Below, piece by piece: positions 41,749 to 51,042 of a stretch of 64,000 nt of DNA; the stretch's first letter is position 1; the number at the start of each line of letters is the position of its first letter. Source of the DNA: Chloroflexota bacterium (GTDB lineage Bacteria > Chloroflexota > UBA11872 > VXOZ01); assembly GCA_012270555.1 (NCBI GenBank), contig JAAXIC010000018.1, positions 1 to 64,000 of the forward strand, written 5' to 3'. The notes under the pieces were generated by a model. It worked only from the letters and a program-made list of their open reading frames with translations, searched no databases and was not told where the DNA came from. Both the position numbers and the translations under genes were made by a program.

Positions 41749-43098
41749 GTGACGCGACGCAATCTGCTTCTCCTCGCCTCCTTCGTTCCTGCCGTCGTTG
41801 CCGCTTGCGGGCCTTTTGCATCGGACGATTCTGAATCGGATGAGACCCCCGGGGCGTCAGCGGCAACTCCCGACGCACCGTCAATCCTCACGCTTCTCAT
41901 GCCCGATGCCTCCGGCAGCGAAACCAATGAGATGGAAGAGGTGTTGAAGGAACAGACCTTCGCTGGGCAGTACATGGTGACTCCGGTGACGCTGCGCCCG
42001 ACCGGCGGACAGACGTATTCCGAAGCCGTCACCGCCTTGGTAGCTGCCGGTACCAGGCCCGATCTTGTCTGGATGGACCAGTTCGCGCTGCCCACGCTGG
42101 CGCAACAGGGGGTAACGCGCGCGCTCACGCAGTATACGCGACAAGACATTGACTTCTCTACCGATAGCTACTGGCCGCACATTCTCAGCAGCGGCGCTAA
42201 TCGCGGAACGCTGCATGCTCTCCCTCTCGCGGCGTCGGTTTGTACACTGCTGTACAATCCGACGCTTTTTTCACAGTCGAATACTCCCCTGCCGGAAGAC
42301 AATTGGAGCTGGCAGGATTTTCTGACACTGGCGCGGTCGCTCAATAACCCGGCAGCCACGCCCCGCATCTGGGGTGTGCTGCAAGCGCCCCTCATTCCGC
42401 CGTTCTTCGCTATGGCGTGGCAGGAAGGGAGCACTCTCTTCCAGGACCGCAACTGGGACGTGACGCACGCCGGGGTCATAAGCGCGCTGCAATTCCAAGC
42501 CGACCTGATTCTGCGCCATGAGGTCGCGCCGCCCCTCGATGTCGTGAACTACGGCACGAACAACCTGACCATCGGCCTTACCGATAGGGCGCAGAGCATG
42601 ATACTCTCCGGCCAGATCGCCATGACGGGCGGTATGGTCAAAGCCGAAGTCTTTTGGCGCCAAGCCGGTCGCGCCTCGCTGGAACTCGTGGAGGTACCGC
42701 GCGGCAGCGATGCGGCAACCTGGGGCATGGTGGAACACATGGCGGGCGTTGCGGAGGAGAGCAACCAGCCTGACGCTGCCTACGAAGTGCTGGGATCCTT
42801 GACCACGGCCGCGGCTCTGATCCTCAGTATGCCGGCCAAACGCACCAGCGCGGAAGCGCTCCGTTCCGTGCATCAAACGCTCACAGTCAACGACTCGGAA
42901 GTGTTGGTAGAGAGCATGGAGCAGAGCCAGTACATCGACGCCGATGCGCCGGAATGGCTTGCTTTTCTCATGCTTGCCTCGCTCGTCTTCCCCGTCCTCA
43001 CCGGTCAGTCCTCCGCCCCCCAAGCCGCCGCTGACACCCAAGACGCCATCCGCATGCAACTCCAGTCCGTGGAAGCCACACCAACGCCTTCTTCCTAG
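41749..43098 (+). CDS. ABC-type extracellular solute-binding lipoprotein (family 1-like)
   Basis: 449 residues from a GTG at 41749 with CGAGGAG at 41734-41740; the ATG at 41731 lies upstream of that site and is less likely. R3-R4, a hydrophobic stretch and lipobox V17-A-A-C20 indicate an exported lipoprotein. The mature sequence has 'ALVAAGTRPDLVWMDQFALPTLAQQG' and 'ILSGQIAMTGGMVKAEVFW', typical of family 1 but more diverged than the other copies in this window. No transport partners are visible. Confidence 0.78.
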   Translation: MTRRNLLLLASFVPAVVAACGPFASDDSESDETPGASAATPDAPSILTLLMPDASGSETNEMEEVLKEQTFAGQYMVTPVTLRPTGGQTYSEAVTALVAAGTRPDLVWMDQFALPTLAQQGVTRALTQYTRQDIDFSTDSYWPHILSSGANRGTLHALPLAASVCTLLYNPTLFSQSNTPLPEDNWSWQDFLTLARSLNNPAATPRIWGVLQAPLIPPFFAMAWQEGSTLFQDRNWDVTHAGVISALQFQADLILRHEVAPPLDVVNYGTNNLTIGLTDRAQSMILSGQIAMTGGMVKAEVFWRQAGRASLELVEVPRGSDAATWGMVEHMAGVAEESNQPDAAYEVLGSLTTAAALILSMPAKRTSAEALRSVHQTLTVNDSEVLVESMEQSQYIDADAPEWLAFLMLASLVFPVLTGQSSAPQAAADTQDAIRMQLQSVEATPTPSS

Positions 43099-43204
43099 TG
43101 GTCACTCGTTGCCAGATATACCTTACCGACTTGACCCGGCCCTATTGTGTATTGCAGATTGCTGTTTGGTATTTTGCCGGTAGCATGCTGTTTGACGGAG
43201 CTTC

Positions 43205-43888
43205 TTGAAAACCGTGAGGCCTGTTAACCCACAGGCGATCCTCTTCGACTTCGACTACACGCTGGCCGATTCCTCGCCCGCCGTAGTTATCTGCGCGAAT
43301 TCCGCCTTGCGGGCCCTTGATTTGCCCACGGCGGAGCCCGACGCCATTCGCCGGACCATCGGTCTCTCGCTGGCAGAGACCTTCATCCAGCTTGCCGGAT
43401 CGCGCGTCCCGGACGACCGGTTTGCGGCTTACGGCAAAGCGTTCGACCGTCACTTCATCCAAACAGCCGATGCCATCATGGCGGACCGCACCGTAGTCTA
43501 TCCGGGCGTAGCCGCAGCGGTGCAGACCTTAAGGCGGCGCGGCATTGCGCTGGGGGTGGTTTCTTCAAAATTCCGCTACCGCATCGAGCAGGTATTGGAG
43601 CGCGAAGACTTGCGTGCGGCATTCGACGTAATCGTTGGGAGAGAAGACGTCATTGCGTCCAAACCCGATCCCGAAGGACTGCTCACCGCCATGTCGGTGC
43701 TGGGCAGCGTCCCGCCAGCGACCTGTTACGTTGGGGATAGCCTCACCGATGCCGAGGCAGCGCGGCAAGCCGGAACGGCATTCATCGCCGTGCTCTCGGG
43801 CGTAACCCAGCCGGCAGCGTTCGACGCGTACACTTGCCGGGCTGTCATCGCAAGTATCGCCGAACTGCCGGACGCCATTACCTGCTAG
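43205..43888 (+). CDS. HAD-superfamily hydrolase (phosphoglycolate phosphatase-like)
   Basis: 227 residues starting at TTG 43205 (GTG 43214 is an alternative). HAD motifs are 'ILFDFDYTLADS' (motif I, D-x-D), 'GVVSSKF' (motif II), 'SKPDPEG' (motif III lysine) and 'YVGDSLTDAEAARQAG' (motif IV). The helical cap between motifs I and II fits the Gph/PGMB-like group. The substrate is a small phosphorylated metabolite, not determined here. Confidence 0.88.
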   Translation: MKTVRPVNPQAILFDFDYTLADSSPAVVICANSALRALDLPTAEPDAIRRTIGLSLAETFIQLAGSRVPDDRFAAYGKAFDRHFIQTADAIMADRTVVYPGVAAAVQTLRRRGIALGVVSSKFRYRIEQVLEREDLRAAFDVIVGREDVIASKPDPEGLLTAMSVLGSVPPATCYVGDSLTDAEAARQAGTAFIAVLSGVTQPAAFDAYTCRAVIASIAELPDAITC

Positions 43889-44080
43889 CCCGCCCGGTTT
43901 TCCTTTGTTGCGCGTGGAGGCCGCCCGCAACACTCCCCAATTCCGGCTTTTCTGACCTCGTGCCCCGCAGACGTGGCCCATCCCAGAGCACATGCCGCTG
44001 GTCACCCGCCCGACCCTGTGCGAGCATGGAGATGACGCTCGCGTCAATGCATGCATTCCCGTACGTACAGAATGTGGCAA

Positions 44081-45385
44081 ATGGACATACCGCTGCTTCG
44101 GTTCTTCCGGCGTGCAGACATACTTGCCGTCTTGGCGCACCGCAGCTTTCGCTATCTCTTCTTGGCGCGCACCGTCAGCAGCGCCGGCGACGCGATATAT
44201 TCCGTTGCCCTGCCTTGGCTCGTGCTCGAAGAGTTGAACTCTCCTATGTCCTTGGGTTTCACGCTCTCTGCTTCCGTAGTTCCCTATATCTTCATGGGTC
44301 CACCGGCCGGTGTGCTCGCAGACCGGATAGACCGCAAGTTCCTCATGATACTGTCGCACGCGGTGCAGGTGGCGGTATTGGCGGCGCTCATAGCAGCGGG
44401 GCGACTGGTGGAACTGCACACGTTACACTTTGCGGTCGCTGCGTTTCTGATTACGGCGGCAGGCCAGTTCTTCTACCCGGCGCGGGCCGCGATTTTACCG
44501 AATCTCGTGCCGCGAGAGGACTTGGTGGCGGGGAATGCCGCGTTGACGGCCGGATCCCGGTCAATTGACATTGGCGGCAAGGCCGCGGCCGGATTCCTGA
44601 TTCTGACCATCGGCGCGCTCAACACCTTTGGCATCATTCTGGTCGCGAATGGCCTCGCGGCTTTGCTGCTCGGCAGGATCACGGCGCCCGCCCAGGCCAA
44701 ACTGCAAAGCACGATCGGCCGGGAAGTCCACCTGCACACGAGGATCGTGGGAGTGGCAAGAGATGCCTGGACGGATTTCGTAGCCTCTCTCGCGTACATT
44801 CTCCGTCACCCTTTGCTCCGTGCTCTGGCCCTTGTCGGGTTGGTATTCAACGCTTTTCACCTTCCGGCAGCGTCGATTCTCGTGCCGGTCTTTTTCAGGG
44901 AGACCCTCAAGGCGGGGCCGGACTCCTTCGGTCTGTTCAACTCGATTGAGTCTGCGGCGATGTTCGTCGCGCTGCCTATGATTCCCTGGCTGGCGCGGCG
45001 GCTGGGGGACGGTAAGGTGAGCCTCATTTCCCTCATAGCCCTGGGCGTACTCATAGGAGGTTTAGCGGCGGTAGGACAGCTCTGGCAAGCCTTTGCCATT
45101 GCAGCCCTCATGGGTCTGTTGACTGCCGGCGTGCTTCCGATGCAGAGCTTGGTGCAGGCGGTGTCGCCCGATCATATGCGCGGCAAGGTGGTGGCGAATC
45201 TCGCGGCGGCGAACATCCTCTTGGTAATCTTCACCGGGCCTCTGATAGCGTGGCTGACCGAGTCAATTACGGTTAGGCCCCTTTTCCTCGCCACCGGTAT
45301 TGTCGTACTGCTCTCAGGCTTCGCCCTCATGACCGTGAAAGAGGTGCGCGAAGGACGCGTCAGCACAACCCGGCAGGACGGCTAG
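44081..45385 (+). CDS. MFS transporter (MFS_3/enterobactin-exporter-like)
   Basis: About 434 residues from the ATG at 44081. Ten to twelve membrane segments are visible. The loop 'PPAGVLADRIDRKFLM' is the conserved MFS motif A, and 'FYPARAAILPNLVPREDLVAGNAALTAGSRS' is typical of the MFS_3 drug/siderophore exporter group. Function as an efflux pump is inferred from family. It has no regulator gene nearby. Confidence 0.87.
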   Translation: MDIPLLRFFRRADILAVLAHRSFRYLFLARTVSSAGDAIYSVALPWLVLEELNSPMSLGFTLSASVVPYIFMGPPAGVLADRIDRKFLMILSHAVQVAVLAALIAAGRLVELHTLHFAVAAFLITAAGQFFYPARAAILPNLVPREDLVAGNAALTAGSRSIDIGGKAAAGFLILTIGALNTFGIILVANGLAALLLGRITAPAQAKLQSTIGREVHLHTRIVGVARDAWTDFVASLAYILRHPLLRALALVGLVFNAFHLPAASILVPVFFRETLKAGPDSFGLFNSIESAAMFVALPMIPWLARRLGDGKVSLISLIALGVLIGGLAAVGQLWQAFAIAALMGLLTAGVLPMQSLVQAVSPDHMRGKVVANLAAANILLVIFTGPLIAWLTESITVRPLFLATGIVVLLSGFALMTVKEVREGRVSTTRQDG

Positions 45386-45533
45386 CGCGCCCCGGCCTAT
45401 GCGATTTGCGGTCGGATAGAGGTGCGTATGCACAATTCGGTCCGGACGGGACAGTTGAAGGTCGCGCGAGTGGGAGGTCGGCAGAAAACCCGCAGATAGC
45501 GCGCCCATCTCAGCGGCTTTTCAGTCGAGATGA

Positions 45534-45989
45534 TTAGAGCAAGCGGCGGCGGGTTTGCAGCCGGATGCGCTGGGGAGCGGCATTGGGGTCGTCGGCAGGA
45601 CGCAACTCCAGGAAGATGCCGCCGGACTGGCCGATGACCGTGCCCGCGTACAGCGGTTCTGAGTCGTCATCGCCGGTCAACGCTAGGATGACGACGGCGT
45701 CATCGACCTCCATGGGCACCGACTTCTTGCCGCCGGGTGGGATGCGGTGCACCACCGTATCGCCGTTCACCGTGATGCGCTGCGCGGCGCTTCCCGTATT
45801 CGTATAGTCCAGACGATAGACCGGCACCGTTTCTGCTGCTCCTTGAGTCTTGTAGCGAGTCCTAAACTGCGACGTGAACCTCGTCACAGACGTAAATTCG
45901 CTCGTATTGAGGACGTTGAACCTGGCCGCGTTCGCTCTCCATGATAGCAAGTCTTCCACTTCCAACCCAATCGCTTTGCCGATACCCAT
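45534..45989 (-). CDS. Hypothetical protein
   Basis: About 151 residues from the ATG at 45989 (a GTG at 46010 is also possible). It is not recognised. The C-terminal 110 residues look all-beta ('YRLDYTNTGSAAQRITVNGDTVVHRIPPGGKKSVPMEVDDAVVILAL'), perhaps a small sandwich or single-domain barrel. It is soluble, with no signal peptide, and lies divergently from the next gene. Confidence 0.5.
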   Translation of the reverse strand: MGIGKAIGLEVEDLLSWRANAARFNVLNTSEFTSVTRFTSQFRTRYKTQGAAETVPVYRLDYTNTGSAAQRITVNGDTVVHRIPPGGKKSVPMEVDDAVVILALTGDDDSEPLYAGTVIGQSGGIFLELRPADDPNAAPQRIRLQTRRRLL

Positions 45990-46014
45990 TGATACGCACG
46001 CAACAGGCACATAG

Positions 46015-46044
46015 TAGGCATGCCCTTTTCGTCACGAGTATAAT
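46015..46044 (+). promoter_or_regulatory. Promoter for a probably leaderless gene
   Basis: TAGGCA (46015-46020), an 18-base spacer and a perfect TATAAT (46039-46044). Six bases follow before the GTG at 46051, so transcription would begin at or next to the start codon. Confidence 0.5.
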
Positions 46045-46050
46045 GGGCGT

Positions 46051-46815
46051 GTGGGAAAGCGCGTGACTTCGCACGGGGTGGTTGCGATGCCGACCGTTGT
46101 TACACCGCTAAAACATGACTCAGCGCTCGCTGCGGACCAGACTCCCGCCGTGCGCGCATTTACGGATGCGCTCGGCGCAGGGAATCACTGGTACAGCGCG
46201 CTCTTGGGCGCCGTCCATCTCTGGAGTCGGGACGAAGAGTGCTACGGCGGGCGCTACTTTCGCTACATGATCGCGGGGGAAGCGCTCGATCTGCTGCTCG
46301 TCATGGAGCGCATCAGTTGGGATTTGCGGCAGCTTCTGCCGCCGGAGGAATGCGAAGCGCTCTTCTTCTACGCGCGACCGCCCTATACGTATTCGGATAG
46401 AGAGTTCGCCCACCTGCTGGGCGCGGAGAAGTACCGCGCGTACCTCAACTACTTCTACGGCGTGACCCTCGAAGAGGTGCTTTTGCACGCGGTGGAAGAT
46501 GAAATACTCAAGGCCACGAACTACGGCGTTACCCGCGACAAGCGCGATCCCGAGAGTCCGTACACGCGGTTGTACGGCAAGAACGAGCATGAACTCCTGC
46601 AGGAATTCAGCGCAGAGCGGGAACGCCCGGTCAATGGCGTCATGACGCTCACCGAGTGGAAAGAGTTCCTCTATTGGCTCTTCAAGCAGCGCGTCGCCAA
46701 CTCCCTGCCGGAACGCCTTGCCAGCGATTCGCAGAAGGGCTTGGATACACTGCGCATGCTGCGCGGCACGTATCCGGCTGGGCCGTTCGACACGCTACGG
46801 GGGTACAGCGAGTAA
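46051..46815 (+). CDS. Hypothetical protein, likely translated from a leaderless transcript
   Basis: 254 residues from GTG 46051 (an ATG at 46087 is the alternative). It is not recognised. It is soluble and mainly helical, rich in aromatic and acidic residues ('WYSALLGAVHLWSRDEECYGGRYFRYMIAGEALDLLLVMERISWDL', 'LFFYARPPYTYSDREFAHLLG'). The stop overlaps the next start by one base, so the following small membrane protein is coupled to it. Confidence 0.65.
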   Translation: MGKRVTSHGVVAMPTVVTPLKHDSALAADQTPAVRAFTDALGAGNHWYSALLGAVHLWSRDEECYGGRYFRYMIAGEALDLLLVMERISWDLRQLLPPEECEALFFYARPPYTYSDREFAHLLGAEKYRAYLNYFYGVTLEEVLLHAVEDEILKATNYGVTRDKRDPESPYTRLYGKNEHELLQEFSAERERPVNGVMTLTEWKEFLYWLFKQRVANSLPERLASDSQKGLDTLRMLRGTYPAGPFDTLRGYSE

Positions 46816-47069
46816 TGCGGACTCTGTTTATACTCCTTACGGCACTTGTCCTGGCGCTGGTGCTCTGGGTGGAGTTTCGCACGCGTCTTTCGCGCAGCCT
46901 CAAGATCGTGGCGTGGCTCATCCCCTCGCTGCTCATCGTGCGTCTCTTCTTCAACTGGTCGTGGGAGGACGCCGCGTATCTGGGGCTCATAGTCGGTATT
47001 GGCGCTCTCGTGTGGCTGGCGGTCTGGTATATTACCGGCCGCATCGCGCGCGGCCAGATGGAAAAGTAG
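46815..47069 (+). CDS. Small membrane protein
   Basis: 84 residues beginning at the ATG that overlaps the preceding stop (TAATG). Three hydrophobic stretches are visible ('LFILLTALVLALVLWV', 'IVAWLIPSLLIVRLFF', 'YLGLIVGIGALVWLAVWYIT'). The family is unknown. Tight coupling suggests it works with the 254-residue protein upstream. Confidence 0.65.
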   Translation: MRTLFILLTALVLALVLWVEFRTRLSRSLKIVAWLIPSLLIVRLFFNWSWEDAAYLGLIVGIGALVWLAVWYITGRIARGQMEK

Positions 47070-47140
47070 CGCCCGGTCAATTGACGCAGTCGTCCGGTTT
47101 ACGAATAATAGATAGAGACGCAAATTAAGGACGCCACATT

Positions 47141-47542
47141 ATGCCTCAGAGAATGTCCAAACGCGACGAGCAAGAGGTGCGGCGGCTCCTCGACGGCATT
47201 GAAGTCTACGTGCCTGAAGAGAAGCAGCGGATCCGCCGCGCGCCGCCGTCGCTGCAACGCGCCTTTTTCGCCATATTCGATCGTTTCGGCCCCAGCGGCA
47301 CGCTGCTGTTGCTTGGCCTCGGTGCGATAGTGGTGGGCAACGTGCTGCGGCTCACGTTCCCTTTGGCGGCGCCGCTGCTCGGCGTTGCCGCCGCGTGCTG
47401 TCTTGGCGCCGCGCTGTACTTCGCCTTCCGCGGCAACCGGCAGCGGCCGACAAAGTTGTGGCGCGGCCGCGAAATGACCGACCGGCCGCCCAGCATGATC
47501 GAGCGTTTGCAGCGCAGACTGCAATCGCGCCGCCGGTTCTAG
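47141..47542 (+). CDS. Small membrane protein with basic tails
   Basis: 133 residues with charged N- and C-termini and two central membrane segments ('GTLLLLGLGAIVVGNVLRL' and 'APLLGVAAACCLGAALYFAF'). The basic tail 'MIERLQRRLQSRRRF' probably faces the cytoplasm. It is not recognised, but it lies close behind the two preceding genes and may share their transcript. Confidence 0.6.
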   Translation: MPQRMSKRDEQEVRRLLDGIEVYVPEEKQRIRRAPPSLQRAFFAIFDRFGPSGTLLLLGLGAIVVGNVLRLTFPLAAPLLGVAAACCLGAALYFAFRGNRQRPTKLWRGREMTDRPPSMIERLQRRLQSRRRF

Positions 47543-47577
47543 TACCCTTACAACTTAATTCTGCTGTGATGTTTCAT

Positions 47578-47610
47578 CCTCACCCTAGCCCTCTCCCTCA
47601 GGGAGAGGGG
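47578..47610. repeat. CCCTCTCCC palindromic repeat
   Basis: 'CCTCACCCTAGCCCTCTCCC' followed by TCAGGGAGAGGGG, between the membrane-protein gene and the LRR gene. Confidence 0.75.
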
Positions 47611-47742
47611 ACAAACTCGGAACCGAGGTATCTCCAAATCCATCTGGAAACGGTACTAGTCCGCCAGCAACCACGGCTAACCCCAAATAAGCGGTAGCGA
47701 GTCCGTTTAATACTCTCTCATTAGTCGCTTAGGAGAACAAAG

Positions 47743-50181
47743 ATGTTTCAGCGACTCCTTTCGTATCCCACGCACGCCCTTGGCTTCTTTGCCCGGCACA
47801 TGTCATTGCGGACATGGGTCGGCCTCCTCTGTTTGAGCGGCGTTTTCTTGCTAACGGCGGCTACTTATCAGTCGCCGTGCACCGAGGATATTGACGCCGA
47901 GGACTGCGAAGCACTCACGACAAGCGGTATCGGCGATACCCTGCGCGGCGAAGGCGGCGAGAATCTGAACTGGAATACCGAAACGCCCGTCACCGAGTGG
48001 ACCGGCGTCACCATCGACCCCGAGACAAAACGCATCACCCGCATCGATCTGCGGAATCTCGATTTGCAGGGAACTATTCCCGCCAGCCTGGGCCTTCTCA
48101 CCGGTCTGGAGCGGCTGTGGCTCTCCGGCAACCATCTCACTGGCGAAATACCGTTGGAGTTAGGCAACCTCGCCAATCTGGAGTGGCTCGCGCTGCGCGG
48201 CAACCAGCTTACCGGCTGCCTGCCGGACGAGTTCCGCGACATTCCGTACGGCGATATTGGACAGCTTGGCCTGCCGTACTGCGCGGAGAGTGCGTACGCG
48301 ACGCTGCTTGAGATTAGAGATGCGCTCGTCGGCGACGGCACAGCGCTCAATTGGGCTGACGACCTTGACGTCAGCGAGTGGGACGGTGTGAGACTCAACT
48401 CTTTGCAGCGCGTTACCTCCCTGAGTCTTTCGGAACACGGGCTGCGCGGCACGCTCCCGGCAGGGCTGGGCGACCTTACCCACCTGGCATCGTTGAATCT
48501 CTCGCGCAACCTGCTGAGCGGTGCGCTGCCCGCGGAGCTGAGCAACCTTTCCAACCTGAGCTCGTTGAACCTTTCGCGCAACAAGCTGAGCGGCGAGATA
48601 CCTGCGGAGTTCGGCAATCTTGCTAGCCTCAGGTCGCTCTCGCTTCACTACAACCGGTTGTCCGGCGAAATTCCGCCGGAATTCGGCAACCTCACTGATT
48701 TGAGGTCGCTGGTGCTCTCCTTCAATCAACTAAGTGGCGAGATTCCGATAGAGCTCACTGCACTCCCCGAATTGACGACAATCCACATCTCGTTCAACCG
48801 GTTGACCGGCGAAATACCGGCGGAGATTGGCAACCTCACCAACCTGGACACGCTGGTGCTCTGGAACAATCAGCTTACCGGTCCCATCCCGCCGGAGTTG
48901 GGCAATCTCACCGAACTGACCAGCATAGACCTCGATAATAACTTCCTGACCGGCGAGATTCCGGTGGAGTTGGGCAACCTTACCAACCTGGAAGCCTTGT
49001 GGCTGGATAATAACTTCCTGACTGGCGAGATTCCGGTGGAACTGAGCAACCTGAAAAATCTCTGGGCCCTGGGCTTGGCCGGCAACCAGTTGACCGGTTC
49101 CATCCCGCCGGCGTTGGGCGATATCCCGTTCATCTCCTATTTGGTGCTCAGCCGGAACGAACTTACGGGCAGCATACCGCCAGCACTGGGCAACCTCGTC
49201 CATTTGCGTGACTTCAACCTCTCCGACAACCGCCTGACCGGCGAGATACCGGTGGAATTGGCGAATCTCGCCTTTGTCCGGACATTTAGGCTTGCCAACA
49301 ATCGCCTTACCGGCGAAATCCCAGTGGAGTTGGGCAACCTGCTCCATCTGGAAGCGTTGTCGCTGGCGTCCAACCAACTAAAGGGCAGCATTCCGGCCAC
49401 CTTGAGCAATCCCGGCAAGCTGGGAGTTTTGGACCTGAGTGATAACCAGTTGGGCGGGGAGATACCCGCCGCGCTGGGTAGCCTCTCGAGTCTGAGCGAA
49501 CTCGATCTCTCCCACAACCACTTGGCCGGCGAGATACCGGCGGAGTTGGGCGATCTTGCCAGCCTGACGGTATTGGACCTGGGCCATAACCGGCTGACGG
49601 GCAGCATTCCGGTTGCGTTGAGCAAGTTGCGCAACCTGCAGGAACTCGGCCTCTGGAACAACCAGCTTACCGGCAGCATTCCGGCTGAACTGGGTAACCT
49701 GGCGAACCTGCGGTCCATGGATATGCGCCACAACCAGCTCTCGGGCGAGCTTCCGGCGACGCTCGGCAACCTCTCCAATCTGCGTGAGTTGGATATCGAC
49801 GAGAACAAGTTCACCGGCAGTATTCCGCCGGAATTGGGCAACCTGGTCAACCTGCGCGAGTTGGATCTCAACGAGAATCTACTCACCGGCAGTATTCCCG
49901 CCACACTGGGCAATCTCACGAACCTGGAATGGCTGGACCTCGACGAGAACCAGCTTTCCGGCAGCATTCCGGCCGAACTCGGCAATTTGGTGAACCTACA
50001 GGCGCTCGACTTGGGTGAAAACCAACTGAGCGGCGCAATACCCGCCTGGCTGGGCAACCTCAGCTCGCTGAAGAAGCTCGACCTCAGCGGAAACCAACTG
50101 ACCGGGTGCATCCCGGCTGCTCTGCGCGACGTCGAGTACAGCGACCTCGATCAGCTTGGCCTGTCGTTCTGCGAGAATTAG
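47743..50181 (+). CDS. Large plant-type leucine-rich-repeat protein
   Basis: 812 residues. The N-terminal hydrophobic segment ('TWVGLLCLSGVFLLTAA' near 25-43) and following cysteines suggest export. An LRRNT-like cap and two repeats come first. A second cap follows ('LLEIRDALVGDG...LNWADD...WDGV'), then 23 uninterrupted 24-residue repeats of the form G-x-IP-x-x-LGNL-x-x-L-x-x-L-x-L-x-x-NxLT. It ends with 'GCIPAALRDVEYSDLDQLGLSFC'. There is no C-terminal anchor or kinase domain. The repeats form one long solenoid suited to binding protein or glycan partners outside the cell. Secretion and partner are inferred. Confidence 0.9.
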   Translation: MFQRLLSYPTHALGFFARHMSLRTWVGLLCLSGVFLLTAATYQSPCTEDIDAEDCEALTTSGIGDTLRGEGGENLNWNTETPVTEWTGVTIDPETKRITRIDLRNLDLQGTIPASLGLLTGLERLWLSGNHLTGEIPLELGNLANLEWLALRGNQLTGCLPDEFRDIPYGDIGQLGLPYCAESAYATLLEIRDALVGDGTALNWADDLDVSEWDGVRLNSLQRVTSLSLSEHGLRGTLPAGLGDLTHLASLNLSRNLLSGALPAELSNLSNLSSLNLSRNKLSGEIPAEFGNLASLRSLSLHYNRLSGEIPPEFGNLTDLRSLVLSFNQLSGEIPIELTALPELTTIHISFNRLTGEIPAEIGNLTNLDTLVLWNNQLTGPIPPELGNLTELTSIDLDNNFLTGEIPVELGNLTNLEALWLDNNFLTGEIPVELSNLKNLWALGLAGNQLTGSIPPALGDIPFISYLVLSRNELTGSIPPALGNLVHLRDFNLSDNRLTGEIPVELANLAFVRTFRLANNRLTGEIPVELGNLLHLEALSLASNQLKGSIPATLSNPGKLGVLDLSDNQLGGEIPAALGSLSSLSELDLSHNHLAGEIPAELGDLASLTVLDLGHNRLTGSIPVALSKLRNLQELGLWNNQLTGSIPAELGNLANLRSMDMRHNQLSGELPATLGNLSNLRELDIDENKFTGSIPPELGNLVNLRELDLNENLLTGSIPATLGNLTNLEWLDLDENQLSGSIPAELGNLVNLQALDLGENQLSGAIPAWLGNLSSLKKLDLSGNQLTGCIPAALRDVEYSDLDQLGLSFCEN

Positions 50182-50248
50182 CTCTGCGAGCACTAGGCAT
50201 GATTGTAGAGACGTTGACTGCACATTGCGTGTAAGGACGAATAGTTAA

Positions 50249-50283
50249 CGTTCAGGCTGGCGGCACTGCCGCCAGCCTGAACG
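50249..50283. terminator. Long hairpin between the LRR gene and nadD
   Basis: Perfect 16-base arms CGTTCAGGCTGGCGGC and GCCGCCAGCCTGAACG surround loop ACT, about 65 bases after the LRR stop. There is no T-tract, so it may be a 3' stabiliser or a dispersed repeat. Confidence 0.5.
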
Positions 50284-50318
50284 ACATTCATTCCCAGCGC
50301 CGGTCTGGCATATAATCC

Positions 50319-50936
50319 ATGCGCATTGGCATCTTGGGCGGCACGTTCGATCCCATCCATTTCGGGCACTTGATTGCCGCAGAAGAGGCGCGCAGAGTGC
50401 AGCAGCTTGACCGCGTGCTCTTCGTCCCGGCCAATCGTTCGCCGCTGAAGCCGGCCGCGCGGGCGTCCACCGCCCATCGGGTCGCAATGATACGTCTGGC
50501 AATCAAGGACAATGCGGCCTTTGCCCTCTCCACGGTTGACGTTGCGCGTCCGCCGCCCAGCTATGCCGTGGACACTATGGCAATACTCCAATGCTGTTGG
50601 CCCGATGACGAGTTCGTCTTTCTCCTTGGGGCCGACCAGCTCGCTGACTTGCCTCAGTGGCGCGCGCCGGAACAATTGCTGCAGGCGGCGCCGATTGTCG
50701 TCCTCACGCGGCCTGGGGCGGCGCTCACCCCATTGGATGCGCTCACAGGCTTGTCACCGGCGGCGCGCGCCCGCATCACCGTGCAGGAGATGCCGGCAGT
50801 CGCCATTTCCGCCAGTGCAATCCGTGAGCGCGTGGCTGCCGGTCAAACCATCCGTGACCTCACGCCGAGTCCGGTAGCGGACTACATCGAGGAGCATGGT
50901 CTCTATCTGCCCAAGGGCGACGGCGGGTCTGAATGA
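50319..50936 (+). CDS. nadD: Nicotinate-nucleotide adenylyltransferase
   Basis: 205 residues. It adenylates nicotinic acid mononucleotide in NAD synthesis. The nucleotidyltransferase motif 'GILGGTFDPIHFGHL', then 'LFVPANRSPLKP', 'FLLGADQLADLPQW' and the late 'ISASAIRERVAAGQ' (ISSTxxR-like) are all present. The usual partner rsfS follows after about 230 bases. Confidence 0.94.
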   Translation: MRIGILGGTFDPIHFGHLIAAEEARRVQQLDRVLFVPANRSPLKPAARASTAHRVAMIRLAIKDNAAFALSTVDVARPPPSYAVDTMAILQCCWPDDEFVFLLGADQLADLPQWRAPEQLLQAAPIVVLTRPGAALTPLDALTGLSPAARARITVQEMPAVAISASAIRERVAAGQTIRDLTPSPVADYIEEHGLYLPKGDGGSE

Positions 50937-50981
50937 TGACGCGTGCGAGCGCGGAGGCGCTTCGCCGTAAGTGACAGAACT

Positions 50982-51042
50982 CGTCATGCCGGAACAGAGG
51001 GTTGGCAACAGTTTAGATTTCTCGCTGCGCTCGAAATGACAT
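50982..51042. repeat. Short, diverged member of the TGTCATTCCGA element family
   Basis: Ends GTCATGCCGGAA and TCGAAATGACAT are imperfect inverted repeats over 61 bases. It is shorter and less conserved than the copies at 10859 and 54468. Confidence 0.5.

Noticed and set aside
49137-50111. Open frames opposite the LRR repeats
   Set aside because: Repetitive 24-codon patterns only mirror the LRR gene.
50311-50316. TATAAT just before nadD as a leaderless promoter
   Set aside because: It ends only two bases before the ATG, too close for transcription to include the start codon, and there is no -35 box.
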